Below are positions 1 through 12,203 of a stretch of DNA of 64,000 nucleotides, one piece after another. The first letter of the stretch is position 1, and every line of letters starts with the position of its first letter. The stretch spans positions 56,410 through 120,409 of the forward strand of contig JADGJT010000007.1 in assembly GCA_027604005.1 (NCBI GenBank), written 5' to 3'. Below the pieces are notes generated by a model. It was not told the DNA's origin. It searched no databases and was given only the letters and a program-made list of their open reading frames with translations. A program made the translations under genes and the position numbers. This stretch comes from Dinochytrium kinnereticum (lineage: Eukaryota > Chytridiomycota > Chytridiomycetes > Chytridiales > Chytridiaceae).

Positions 1-2
1 TT

Positions 3-3000
3 GACTTATCGATCTTCGCATCATTCGCATTTGCTATCTTCCATTTAAGAGATGAACATAATCGCTTAATTGCTGTGACTAGGGAAAATGTTCTCGATAT
101 AGCCTTTGGATTTGGTGTTTTAAGCTCTTTACTCCTGATTTGTCGAAGAATGCATCATTACAGTCACAACTCTGACGTGGAAGAGTTTATTATTGCTCTC
201 AAGGACGTTGAAGCAAGAGTCTTATCATATGCTTTGTCTAGGGAGAAAGAAAAGGAGAGCCAATTTGCCATTTTCTTTTACCTGACGGAAGGTTCAAAAT
301 GCCTGAAAGAGATAAATATCTCAGTTCGCTCCGCTTCGTCAATGGATATAGTGACGCTCATACAGCATAGTGAACGAATCTTCATGGCTTTATCACTAGA
401 AAACGGAGCCTCCAAAGATTTTTTTTCGTTATCGTCAAACGACGCCGATAATGAGCCAGCTATTTCAGGCAGTGCTGGTGAAGATGAGATCATGGCGGAT
501 TCTCGACTATTTTTGTTGATGACCAGATATTTATCGTTAGTTTATAGTTCTGGACGGCACGCCTCTGATGGAGATACGGATATATTATTTAGTCGATTCC
601 TCTCTAGGACGCTACAAACTAAATCACTTTTCTTACCCGTTACTTCTATATTATGCGAAAGTCTCTCGCTATCAGTTGGAGCAGGTACGCAAAAATGGTC
701 TTGCGTGATATCTCATATCTAATCATTTAAAAAGAGTTGCTGAATGGTATTTTGGTTAAGCTGGAAAATGAGCTTCGAAGCTATAGATTTGAAAAGGATA
801 TAGACATGTGGCTCACATGCCTAAAGTTTTTCAGGAGAATGGCTTGTCATCTTGCGGCCGACTCCAGCCTAAATCCTTTCTTCGTCAATGTCTCGAATTT
901 CCTCACATCTCAGATAGCGACTTCAAAGTATCAATCTCCTCAAGTTATCTCGGCCTTTGGGTATGAAATTTTCGTAATTCTATCTTATTTTGTCTGTTTA
1001 CATGCGCTAATAACCAACGATTATCAGATACGTTATGGTAGATTTGATACTGAAAAACACAGGGTGCTCCCGAGAAGCCCAGAGCTCTTCTATTGACGTC
1101 GAAAAGTTTCATTCTCTAATTTTCAAGCTTCTTATGTACCCAAAACTAGAAGTAAGGCTGAATATGGCCCTTTGTTTCCGGAAGCTCTTCCTCCTATGCC
1201 CAGAAAAACGCGAGTTACTGAAGCAGAGACTTGATTCACGTGAAAGCGATATTAATTGCTTATCGCACAAAGTTCTTTTGATCGAATCATGCGCCGGTGT
1301 AGAGTTTCGCGATTATAATAGACTCTATGATCTTCTGTCACAAAGTAGGAATACAGTTCAGTCCGTTTCGATATCACTATTGCTTGCAAAGCAACAGCCT
1401 AACTTGAAAAACGCAATATTATTTTGGATGGCTAAGATAATGGATGAACGAAAGCCCAGCTTTTCGAAGTGTCTGGATATTTTGAACAAAGTAAAATTGG
1501 AGAGCTTTGGAATTAGCGTTCAGGAGTGTCTTGAGTTCTGTAGACCAGCCCTTATTCCAACATGGTTTTTATCGAAAGACGCCGAATCGCTTGCCACTTT
1601 TTCGTCAGTATTGTCCCTTAGGTCGGTAGACGTGATAATTAGGACTTTACCTCATATCCTGGTGATGACCCTTTCTTTTACAACATTTTTTCTAATATTG
1701 ATAATGTAGGCAAAATCCTTCGAAATCTCAAAGCAGGGACTGGCCAATTTTCAAAGCACTCTCAAAAGATTCGATTCTGGCCGGTATGGCGATTTAAGAG
1801 ATTTGAAGAATGCGGCATCGTCTCAGGCCCAGGACATTATTTTTCTGCTTATCTCGGAAGACTCTCGGAATTCGGACAGAAACAAAATTTTAGAGCGATG
1901 CTGCGCAGCTCCTCACGCGCCACGTAGAGAAATTCATGAAGCTCTCAGTGCTCTATCAGCTTGGCTTCACATAAAATTCCCGGTAGAAGTGTTAGGGGAT
2001 GTATCATCTTTCAGAAAAGTCTTTCAAAGATTTTTACGCTCCTTTTCTCTTCTGCCAGTTCAATCTGAACGGATCGTGTTTGCCACTAGGGAGCTTCTGA
2101 CTTTTCTTGAGCTTGTAGAAAAAAACATCTTGGCTGATGACATCATAACCACATTTTTACATGTGTTTATCTCAGTCATTGAAGATTTACCATCATGCGA
2201 ATTCATCTTTGAAGCTCTTCAAGGAATAACAAATCAAAACAAGACATGGAGGACCAAGTTATCTCGGATAATTCCACGCATTCTACCACTTGTTATTTCT
2301 AAAGCACGAGAGCTCTCCATTCACGATGGAAAAGATGCCGTTGCCATTGATATTGTTCAAAGAGTCATCACATTAAATACCGCCAGCGGTGGAGCCTCAT
2401 TGAACGTATATCTATCCGCTATGATGGAAGATCGGCACCCAATCGCATTGAAGATGCAACTTGAGAGAAGAGATATAAGACTTTACAAGCATGCTTATTC
2501 CGATATTTTAAGGATCTTGCAAACGACAACTGATGATCTGATTGAGCATAGCATAATGCGGGTTTTGTTGGATGAAGGTTCCGATGTCATCGCAAGTGCG
2601 GCGGATATCTCGATCTTGTTTTCATACCTATCCAAGAAGCTTTCTATTACAACGAAATCAGCAATAGTCGGAAAATCCGCTGTGGATGCGTTGCAGATGT
2701 TGATAAAACTACAGCATCTTCGGAAAAATCATACACAACGTCGTGAAGATATCCGAGATGAAGAAAGTTTATATGTTATGGATCGTTTGGTGGAGTTGAC
2801 TTCCGACCATCATTTGGAGACTTACCTTCTTTCGCAAGAACTTATTCAACGCAATTTTGAATATATTTTAGCGAATGCTGGAAGAAGGTTTTCGCCTGCG
2901 GCTTTGGAACAAATTGAGTCCTTTTCTGCAAGTTCTTTTCAGGAGGATGCTTTAGTTGATAGGATGTTGGATATCTCAAAGGAGGCGACGTGGGATTCCG

Positions 3001-6000
3001 CTGAAGTTGAGACGAACCTTTGGATATTTCAAATTATGTCCAAAGTCACTCAAACGTTTATCACAACACCTTTCTTCAAAACACTATTACCGTTGTTTCG
3101 CATCTCACCCGACTTTTGTCTAGCAGGTATTGCTTAATACGAGAAAATAAGCTTAATAATTTATGTAGCTGCCCCATATGTCATTGAAGTAGCTTTAAAA
3201 GAAGGGGGAAGCCCAGCAGAATCAATGATAACTGCAGGCCTCCAACATTTTTTTACCCGTCATATCCATCAAAAAAAAGAATCCATTCAATGCGTCCTGT
3301 CAATCCTCGATCACCTTCTCAAGAAAGATTTTTCCATCCGGCGCGACGACAGTATCTCTATCAGTCATTTGAACCTCAATCTGTTCAACATCTCTTATGC
3401 ATGTCTCCACGTTGGCGCATTCCGTCGCGCATTATTGTGGGTTGAATTGGCGAAGCCGAATATGGAGGAATCGTTTGACCTGCTTTGTCAAATTTATCGA
3501 AAGCTTGACGCGGATGATTATTCAGGGATTTTGAGCAGAGGAGGGTCATCTTATTACACTTCTTTGAATCGGTTCAAGCAAAGTGAGAAGTGGGTGAATG
3601 TCCTAAATATTGCTGAATCCTTCACTTCTACCAACCTTAATGATGATGGGATTAATTTCGAGTTAGAGTCAGCGAGAGCTTTAGCCCAACTTGGCTTCAA
3701 CAAATTGTTGACTGAGAGATTAAAGTCGATTAGTACTCTTCGATATCGGAATAGAGACTTGGATGATTTGTATTTTGAGAGTTTGTGGCGGTGTGGGTCT
3801 TGGGAGGTTGATGTGAAGGATTTGGAAAGTGAAGGTGCAAATGGCTATATATACCATTCGCTTCAGTCGCTCATTTTCTATGGGTTAGGGGATAAGGCTG
3901 AGCATTACGCTAAAAAGGGTATTCAGTCTGTTCTACAGAATTTTAAAGACTATGAGTTGGACATCTGCAATCAGAATCTTGAATTCCTCGTTCTCCCGAC
4001 CACCTTTCAAGAGATTCTGGAGGCGGTTGAAGTCCACCGTTGTCTGAAAAATCATGACAATGATACAATGCGTCGCGTTTTCACGTTATGGGAATCAAGA
4101 GGTGTTGCGTTGCTAAAAGAGACAGGTTTCTCGAACTGCGAGAGAGTGTTTAGCTGTCGGCGTCTTTTATTCGACTGGCTCCTTTCCTCGTCTTCAACGC
4201 CGTCCCCAGTTATAGTTAACCATTTTGTTCAGTTCTTAACGACTTACTCTAAACAAGCAAGAGGCTCTGGGTACTTTCACCTGGCTCACACCTCACTGTT
4301 AAAGCTAAGGGCTTTACTTACGGACCCGACGATGGCTGAGGTAGAGGAGTTAAAGTTATTGTGGGCACAGGGGAACAAGATGGCGGCTATAGATGCTTTA
4401 AGGGGAAAGATCAAGATGCTTAAGAAAAGTGAAGAGCAAAATCCGATGATAGGCAAACTTTACCTTCTATGCGCGAAGTGGGCTGATAATCTACGATCCA
4501 CAACACCTGTTGAGATTCTCGGCATGTACGATTCATCGCTTGAATACGAATCAAGAACTTCATCAGGGGATTTAAAAAGTCGAGGAAAGACGAGATTTAA
4601 ATTCGCTGAATTCGCGGATCGTTACTATCAGTCTTTGATCATGGATGAGTCGTACCTTTTATTAAGAAAATTGACAAAAGAGTTTGAGGATGCTCAAAAA
4701 AAACGGGGAAATATGCTAGATGAGAATGAAATGAGGAAGAATAAGAAGGCTTTGCTGCGGTTGAAACTTGATAAAGATGAGTTGCTTGGGTATGAAACTG
4801 CGCTTCATGAGTGTTTGACAAAGGTGAGATGGGAGAATGGGGGGGAGACTACTGTTCGATTTAGTTGCCTAACTACTCGTTCAAAACATAGAGCATCCGA
4901 AATTACTTAAAATGCCTTCAGCAATCCGACAACTGGAACCTAAGTATTTTCCGAGTCTGTACGCTCTGGTTCACAAACCCAGACGAGACTTCCATCTCCC
5001 ACCTCCTCAAAACAGAATTCCCCCTGGTCCCAACCCATAAGTTTCTCGTGCTGATGTATCAACTCACCGCCCGGATGACAACCGAAAAGACCGAGTTTCA
5101 GACGATACTTAAATCCCTTGTTTACAAAATCGCTATGGAGTATCCCAGTAGTAGCATGTACCAACTCCTTGCTTTGAGAAATAGTAGGTCGAGCACGAAT
5201 TTGCCCGTCGCTGCCAAAATGCTTTTGGGGGAGCTTAAAGCGGGGGGGCTGGCGCTTTTTGATGATTTCGAGGCTTTAACGATAGCTTACAGTCATTTGG
5301 CGGAGTATACGGCAAAAGTAACAGGGTCTCGACAGAAGGTTGATATGAGGGGGAGTATGAAGTTGTCGACGGTGGATTTTTCAAGGCTGAATGTGCTTAC
5401 GGCGAATAATTCTATAGAGGAGGATAAGAACGCTCAAGAGGGGCCGAGGATTAAGGGGTTTAGGGACTTCTATTATTTAGTAGGGGGTATTAATTCGCCA
5501 AAGAGAATTTTTTGTTTGGGGACAGATGGAAGGGAATATTCTCAGGTAGAAGAGGTTTTTATTGGGCCTTTTTTTTATTTTATTTTTTTGTTGCAGTTAT
5601 TGCTTCTTTGTTTGGTTCTCTTTTCTTTTCGGATTTTTCTGTTGCTTCGATACTGAGTTTTTGCACCAAACATAGCTTCTAAAAGGCGGATCAGGTGAGA
5701 CGACTCTTATCAAATCTCGTGATTCAGACTAATTACTCATTTCTATAAGACGATTTACGACAAGACGCTGTCCTTTCCAAAGTCTTTTCTATCCTTAATG
5801 TCCTTCTTAAGACCTCCAAGACTTCTGAACAACGAAACCTCCGACTTCGAACCTACAAAGTAATCCCTCTCGCCGATCGAGTTGGAGTGATTGAGTGGCT
5901 GGAGAATACAATGCCATTAGGGGAATGTATTGCACAAGCTCATTCAAAGTATATATCGAGATAGTTGCTTTTCCTGAGAGAATTCCAGTCTTACACTATT

Positions 6001-7032
6001 TATTGTTAGGTCCTTTCCCGACGAGATATCACTTGTTGAGGGCAGGAAACGCGTTATGAAAGAACACGAGGCTTCATCGAACCCGCAGTCTAAACTAAAA
6101 ATTTTTGAAACCGTTGAACGGTTGATAAGCCCGGTCCTGCATTTATTTTTTGTGGATACGTTTCAGGATCCTCATCGATGGTTAAAAAACAATCTCATTT
6201 GATTTCTTTCTCCTATGCCTATTATATATCTGTGGGGAGTTGGATGCTAACTTTCGTTGATGTTGATTTTTTTTGGGCGTCCGTAGGTATGAGAATAGGA
6301 AGTCTTTTACGAGGACGACTGCCACTAGTTGTATGATTGGATGGGTTGTGGGACTGGGTGATCGACATCCTCAAAATATTTTGATTGATAAAAGGACAGG
6401 GGAGTTGATTCATATAGGTAGAAGTACTTCATTTTCAAGTTCAAATGAATATCTCGTTTTGACGACATTACATTTATATTGATATTCTTAAAGACTTTGG
6501 GATTGCATTTGATAGTGGTCGTCTCTTATCTATACCCGAGCAAGTTCCTTTTCGTCTTACTAGGAATATTGTAGACGGTTTAGGGGTCCTCAAAACAGAT
6601 GGGGCGTTCAAATTATGTTCAGTTGAAACCTTGAACGTAATCCGGAAATCTTCAGATGTTTTATTTGCGATTTTGGAGGTGCTTCGGTTTGACCCTTTGT
6701 ATCAATGGTAATAGATATAATTCATTAATATTTGTTTTATTTGAAGCTGGAGTCCTAAAAAAGTGCTTTTTTTGCATACATGCAATAGGAGGTCATCATC
6801 GAAAGGACGTATTTCGGACACTTCAAGCCAGTCGAATGATGCGGAAAGGGCTTTGTTGGGGGTAAAGCGTAAAGTCACGTCTAATCTTGGAATGGATTGC
6901 CAAGTAAACGAGCTGATTGCGACGGCGACTGACAAAAGTCTATTAAGTAAGATGTATTCAGGATGGTAAGGACGCTTTTGCTATTTGGAAAATTATACCT
7001 AACATTTGGTTCGCAGGCAGGGATGGTTATAA
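3..7032 (+). CDS. TEL1: TEL1/ATM-type PIKK kinase (5' end outside window)
   Basis: Nuclear PI3K-like protein kinase that signals DNA double-strand breaks and maintains telomeres. About 2064 C-terminal residues are present and the frame is open at the left edge. Exons: 3-684, 735-960, 1028-1661, 1710-3126, 3169-4823, 4892-5545, 5676-5694 (19 nt), 5750-5948, 6010-6180, 6287-6417, 6494-6707, 6789-6965, 7017-7032. HEAT-like helices fill the first four exons. The FAT domain includes LLWAQGNKMAAIDAL near 4350. The kinase shows YYLVGGINSPK, LLKGGSDDLRQDAVL (phosphate-binding Lys), catalytic GLGDRHPQNIL, HIDFGIAF (DFG equivalent) and VPFRLTRNIVDGLG. The FATC tail is NELIATATDKSLLSKMYSGW plus QGWL from the 16-nt last exon. 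VPFRLTR and the FATC tail match ATM/Tel1 rather than ATR or TOR. It converges on thymidylate kinase with 4 bp between stops. Confidence 0.93.
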
Positions 7033-7036
7033 GCCA

Positions 7037-8171
7037 TCAGTCGAGTGCCGGCCAAAGGAGGTCGAGGGGGGTATTTTGCTTCTTCGCCATAACATCTTTG
7101 ACATCCTCGAGAATTCTACTCGCAAGCGCCTCCTTATCCATACTTGCATCATAAACCTTTATTTGGAAATCAGCAAAAAGGATAAAACAGCAAAAAAAGA
7201 TGAATTAAAAATAAAGCAATCACGCGATGATCAGTTTGCCCCGCCCCGCCTTATAGCTTAGAAAGAAACAAAGCAAAGAAAACAAACGAAACCAAAAAGT
7301 AAAAAAGCACTCGAGAGAAGAGAGAGAGAAAAAGCAAACTAACCTTCCAAGTGTCATCTCTCAGCTTCATAAAAGTTTTCCGAACCTTCTCCTGAAACAC
7401 CTCCGTTTCATACCTTTCTTCCCCAAACTGGCCCCGCGAACTGGTGAGATTGACGGAGGTGTCTAGAAACAAGACAATGTCTGGCTTAAGGATTCCCGAA
7501 TCAACACTTTTACACCATGCCCAAGATAGATGGTTTGACTGCTTTGCCATGGTGTATGCAACGCCTGAGTAAGCGTATCGATCCATGATGACTGATTTTC
7601 CAGATTTAAGTGTTTTTTCTAGTGATGCCCTAATGGAAATGACGATAATTAGACAAAGAAGAAGAAAAAAATGGTGATAAAGCCAACACTGATCTAAATC
7701 AAAAAGACATAGCAAATGAAAGGTATTTTTTTCACTTCTTAAAGCGAAATATCTTTCTTCAACATCATAAATGCCCGCTTTCCCTTGCCTAGATCAGTCC
7801 ACATATTTTACCACAAAGATTAATAGGTGGGTGTGGCCGTCGGGAGAGGGGTGCGTTTGAATATCGCTTCACTTTGCTTACATGGCCTCTGATCTATTTA
7901 CAGCAAATAGCATATGGATTGTTCGATCATCTACATCAGCTTTGCTCTTTAGGTATTCGTCAATGATTGCGCCTGTTTTTGTTGACCTGTCTGCATGGAT
8001 TGAAGATGTTAGGGTCTTGGGTGGTGTGGAGGCAGCCCTGCCTGGAAATCGCCTGATCTCTGCAGCGTTGGGGTTGTTCAGTATCGAGCAGATGCTCTCC
8101 TTTAGCATCTGACATTGAGTTGACTTTCCAGAGCGGTCGATGCCCTCCAGGGCAATCAGCATGCCTCGCAT
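7037..8171 (-). CDS. CDC8: Thymidylate kinase (dTMP kinase)
   Basis: Phosphorylates dTMP to dTDP with ATP, the committed step to dTTP for DNA synthesis. Minus-strand exons: 8171-8042, 7990-7882, 7629-7344, 7156-7037, giving 214 aa, the usual length. Visible motifs are the P-loop LIALEGIDRSGKSTQ, RFPDRSTKTGAIIDEYL formed across the first intron, LLFAVNRSE, the DRY-type VIMDRYAYSGVAYT and the lid GQFGEERYE, with a typical PL..LW C-terminus. The start is the Met just before the P-loop, as in family members. The first intron (7991-8041) is 51 nt, begins GC and contains no stop. If retained, it would add 17 residues between RFP and DRS, a position conserved without insertion in the family. The second intron (252 nt) is long for this gene set. 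Confidence 0.93.
7991..8041 (-). other. GC-AG intron in thymidylate kinase
   Basis: On the minus strand the exon ends CCAG and the intron begins GCAGGG and ends ATGCAG, with CCCTAAC as likely branch site about 20 nt before the acceptor. Its removal restores the RFPDRST motif of thymidylate kinases. Length is 51 nt (3n) and it has no in-frame stop, so a retained form is also translatable. Confidence 0.75.
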
Positions 8172-9181
8172 GGGTAAGGAATTGTCCGAGACCTTGAGTT
8201 GTCTGGTGTGACCTGTCCGTCTGAATGCAGGCGTCGAACGCGTTGACGGCTGGATGGGCGATGGATGCCAGCAGATGAAGGGCAGAAAAACACTGGCATT
8301 CCGAGACATGCGCAAGTATCTTGCATTATCGACTTTGCTTTGTCCTTCACCAGTCCAGTGATGGTTCTGTTGATGATTGACTGATGCGAGATGAAGCTTA
8401 CTGCGATCAATGCAGCTGGCAATTGCAGTTGAAAGTCAACCACGTTTTTTTCTAGTGCGTGATCAGCTTGAAAATGAGTGGCGGCATCATTAGGTGCATG
8501 CATTGATGGTTATTCCAGTAGTTGGTTGGTGTTTGTTCATTTTATTGACTTTGCTTCTTTATAAGGCACCATCCCCTCTCGCGCTGCATTGATTGGCAGA
8601 GTCTGTTGTGTGATGCTTGTTAAAGGGCTTCTTTTGTCTTTTCGTCGTTGCGCTGGTGGAGAGTGTTGGGCATGGACTTGGTTAAGCAGTCTTTAATGAA
8701 GCATCCAAGTATTTGACAAAAATAAAGAGTGAATAAACGTGCATGTACATCGGCATTGTTTTATTCTTCTTTGGAAAGAGTCGCTGCAATCGATACCAGC
8801 GCAGGGGTCACGCCGCCACAGCCAACCTTCTTCCACGCGTCATACATCTCGCAGGCAGAGGAACGTAACCGGCATAAGCCATGCAGCCAACACGCGTCCT
8901 CCTCGTTCACCCTTCAGCCTTCAACCGCTAACCAAACCGCGACCAGCGCAACCGGCACGTCGCCCAACCCCATGTCGTTTGTTTCCAGAAGCCCTTTGAA
9001 AAGTCAGCCGCCGATTGATTCGCAGTGCAACCATCGAATCCATTCTGGACAACCTCCACTCAGGGCGTTCTCCCTTCCTCAAAAGCACACTTTGCGTTGA
9101 TTCTCCTCCCCCCTCCTCTTCGATCCATCCATCCATCCGTCCATCCGTCCTGTCTGAACATCTTTGAGGCTGTCTGTGAAT
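8172..9181. other. Intergenic region, divergent thymidylate kinase / GH26-like gene
   Basis: About 1 kb between two divergent starts. No gene supported: open frames here lack family motifs and overlap each other. The last 120 bp before the GH26-like start are pyrimidine-rich with an imperfect (TCCA/TCCG)n microsatellite near 9123-9151, a common fungal core-promoter texture. Confidence 0.6.
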
Positions 9182-11424
9182 ATGCGTTTGACGGTCATCG
9201 CTGCTTCTTTCGCGGCCGCCCTTGCTGGTGGTGTGGGCTTGGTCTCGGCCGGTGAGTGTTTTTCGCTGATGCTGCATGTGGTTGTGGGTGAGGTGGAGAT
9301 GGAGGATCGGAGCGATCGTGATTGTCCATGAGTGCACTTTTAAAGTCGTCTGGAAGGAGGGTGGGGGGTGCTGCAGTAGCGTTGATTGATCGCTAGGTGC
9401 GGGAGACAGGCTGCTTCCACCCTTGAGGCAACTTTTAACTTACTTTGTCTGCTTAAAGCCCTCTTCGAACCTCCCAATGGGCGTCTCTACCTATCCATCT
9501 GGCACGAGAATGGCAATCCCTCTGCTTCCCAACCATATCTCGTCAAGGACTCGCCGGTCAACACCAACCTCCGTCTGGGACGCAATGCCTCGTCCTATCA
9601 GTACGCTCAGTACATCCCACTCGACATCATCCCAGAGTCTGGAGAGAGAAACACTGGAGACCTTTCCAGCTTGGAGAGGACTGATACGGATGCTTTCTTT
9701 TTTCTGACTGTTTACCCTACCGAGTCGGGTGGGTTTGGGACCATAACGGATCGAGATGTTGAGGATCTGGCTGATCAGCTTTACAATGTACGTGACGGGT
9801 CCTTGTCAAGACTGTTAACTGATGTGCATTTTTCGATTGCTTAGATCACGGCTCCGGATCGCTCCAACCGAAGGGTCTTCCTGAGGCTTTACCCTGAGAT
9901 GAACGGTGAGCCACCGCCTTTGTATTTTCGTTTCTGACTCTCGCCTCCTTTGGGCCTGCAGGCAACTGGTACCCAAGGTGGCACGGCCGTCCCATCCAGT
10001 ACCGCAGGGAATGGAGAAGGGTTTACGACGCGGTTGTTCGCAGAGGCGCCAAAAGCAATGTTGCTTTTGTCTGGTAAAGAATCCCCAGATGACCTCCACA
10101 CCTCTCTGACCAACACGTTCGAATGAATTTAGGGCCCCAAACTATGGTGTTGGATACCCGTATGGAGCAGCATCGTCGGATCCTTCTCGCCCTTCGAACC
10201 AGTTCCCGAACGAGACCGAGTTTAGAGCTTTGGACACCACCGGCGACGGGGCTGTTACTGTTGGGGATGATCCGTTCTCGCCTTTTTACCCGGGAGATGA
10301 TGTTGTTGATTGGGTTGGATTGAGCGTTTACTTTAAACGTGAGTATATTATTTCTGGTTCTCTCTCTCTTTTTTTGTTGGGTTGTTGAGCATATTTTCTT
10401 TTTTACCTTTTCTTTCGATCGCTTCTAAGTTTTCCTTTCTTTTACTTTTCTAATATTGTTGCATCGGGTTGGATTTCCAGCTTTCCAAAACTTGAACGAG
10501 AACCGTGTTCCTCCCTCTGGCCAATTCGAAAGATGTGAGTTTTTCTTATCAAGTTTTGCCTACTGGCCTCTTCGGTTCTTTTGTTGATTCATGTTTTGCT
10601 GGTGCTCATCTGCCAATATGCTCCTTTTTTCAGATATGACTTTAGAGGGGCAGGCCAATGCTGTAAACTTCTACGATATTTACGCTCGCGCAAAGAACAA
10701 GCCTTTCATGGTACAATCCCCCTTCTCATTTTAAATTTTTCTTCTTCTCTTCTTCTTTTGGAGTTGAGAAATTCATGGGACAATAATCTCTCAGTCACTT
10801 GCTTTCTACAGTCAGACCAATCTAATGCTACTTATTTTTATGTTTACTAGATCTCCGAGTCCGGTGCTGCCTTTGGCCTGGACGACCGCCGTGTCGTCGG
10901 TGGCACACCCGTTCCCATCACCTGCTGTGTTTCGCGAACTGAGGTTTTCCAGCCGTTCTGGAGGGAGTACGTGACCAACCCGCAGACGTTTGACCGATAC
11001 CCTCTCATGAAGATGATCAATCTTTTTGGTTCGTAAAGTTTTTTTAATTGCACTACCCCTGAAGCTTGTTCTCACACCCTCTCTCTTATTGATCGCAGAG
11101 CATTTGAAGGAGGACGACCTTTTCCTTCGCGATTTCCGTATCACGGCCAACACATCGATGCAAGGTGATGATGCCGTCTTGGCTGCGTTCAGGACGGATC
11201 TTACGGCAGTTGCCGATCGATACATTTGGGCAAACTTCACCGTCAGGGGTGCTGTGCCAGGCCCTTCGGCCTCGGCGACGGTCACTGCATCTGGGACATC
11301 TCAGCCTACAAGTGCTTCAACTACTGCTGCCACGTCCAGGACGGGTGGGGCGAGTGCGTTGATTAGCGGAGTGATGGGAGTTGTTGCTGGAGTTGTCTTT
11401 TCTGTTGTTTCCGCGTTTATGTGA
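9182..11424 (+). CDS. Secreted GH26-like beta-mannanase-type glycosidase with GPI-type tail
   Basis: Predicted extracellular retaining beta-glycosidase of the GH26 type, expected to act on mannans or related beta-glucans. Exons: 9182-9251, 9459-9787, 9845-9905, 9962-10073, 10133-10338, 10481-10534, 10634-10710, 10851-11028, 11099-11424 (470 aa). Residues 1-23 form a signal peptide. The fold signature is FLRLYPEMNGNWYP (Glu as acid/base), NVAFVWAPNYGVGYPYG, FYPGDDVVDWVGLSVYF, then PFMISESGA (Glu as nucleophile) and a late FEHLKEDD...DFRI segment as in GH26. The C-terminus is a Ser/Thr/Ala linker followed by a hydrophobic tail without basic residues, typical of GPI-anchor addition, so the enzyme may stay on the cell surface. 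The C-terminal intron at 11029 starts GTTCGT, a donor seen several times in this window. Substrate cannot be fixed from sequence. Confidence 0.78.
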
Positions 11425-12203
11425 TAGTGCTGCCCTTCCGTTTGCTGTTTCTCCCCATGTTTCTCCAGCGCAGCTGCACGCATTTTCACGCAGTTTTTTC
11501 AATAAAGAAGGAACGCGCACAATCCGCAGAGCAGGCCACCTCCACCTCCAGTTGTTTCTTTGTTTTTTCTTCATCAGGTCCAAGTGGCATCGCGCGCGGA
11601 TAAAAGACAGGGCCAACGTGGGTTTCAAATCTTCGGTCTGCCTGTTTTCGGGGTGTGTCCAGTCGAGTGTGACGGACTCTCTGCCCTGTTGCACACCGCA
11701 CCCAGTGCGAGAAAAATTACCTCTCACCGACTGGATTAGAGGGGCAGAGCCGCACACTTCACCCCCATCGCACCAGCGGAGACGACGACGACGGCCGACG
11801 GGCACGCATCGCTGCTTCTTCCATCGCATCCACCTGCATTCTACACAGACGGCGAGCGAGGGCCGCTGCTTTCATCTGTTGTCTCAACCGTCTGCTCGGA
11901 CTGAGGCCAACCCTTCTTGCGCCAGCCAAGGGTGCGTGCCAATCCATCCATCCTTCCGTCCGTCCAAGTCCTCCGTCTGCAAGGTCCAACAAAACACCTC
12001 ATCGATCCGGCCCCCCCTCGGTCAAATACTGCTCAGAAAGCGGTTACCTATCGCCTCATCCTTCTTTTCTCTCCAAGCATTACCAGCTAGGGCGATCGGG
12101 TTGTCATCCCCCCCCCCGCCATCACATCCGATCCCACAACAACCATCCCGCTAGACAGACCCTTTTTATCCCTTGAAACGTAGAAAACCACCGTCAAGAA
12201 ATC
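11425..12203. other. Intergenic region upstream of Psr1-like phosphatase
   Basis: Head-to-tail spacer. It is C/T-rich on the + strand, with poly-C (12110-12118) and CTCC-type stretches near 12000-12160, which fits a fungal promoter/5' UTR. The open frames crossing it are compositionally biased and show no family motif. Confidence 0.5.

Noticed and set aside
8027..8041. 17-residue insertion in thymidylate kinase as a real protein extension
   Set aside because: It begins GC, ends AG, has a CTAAC branch-like site, and its removal restores the conserved RFPDRST motif, so an intron explains it better.
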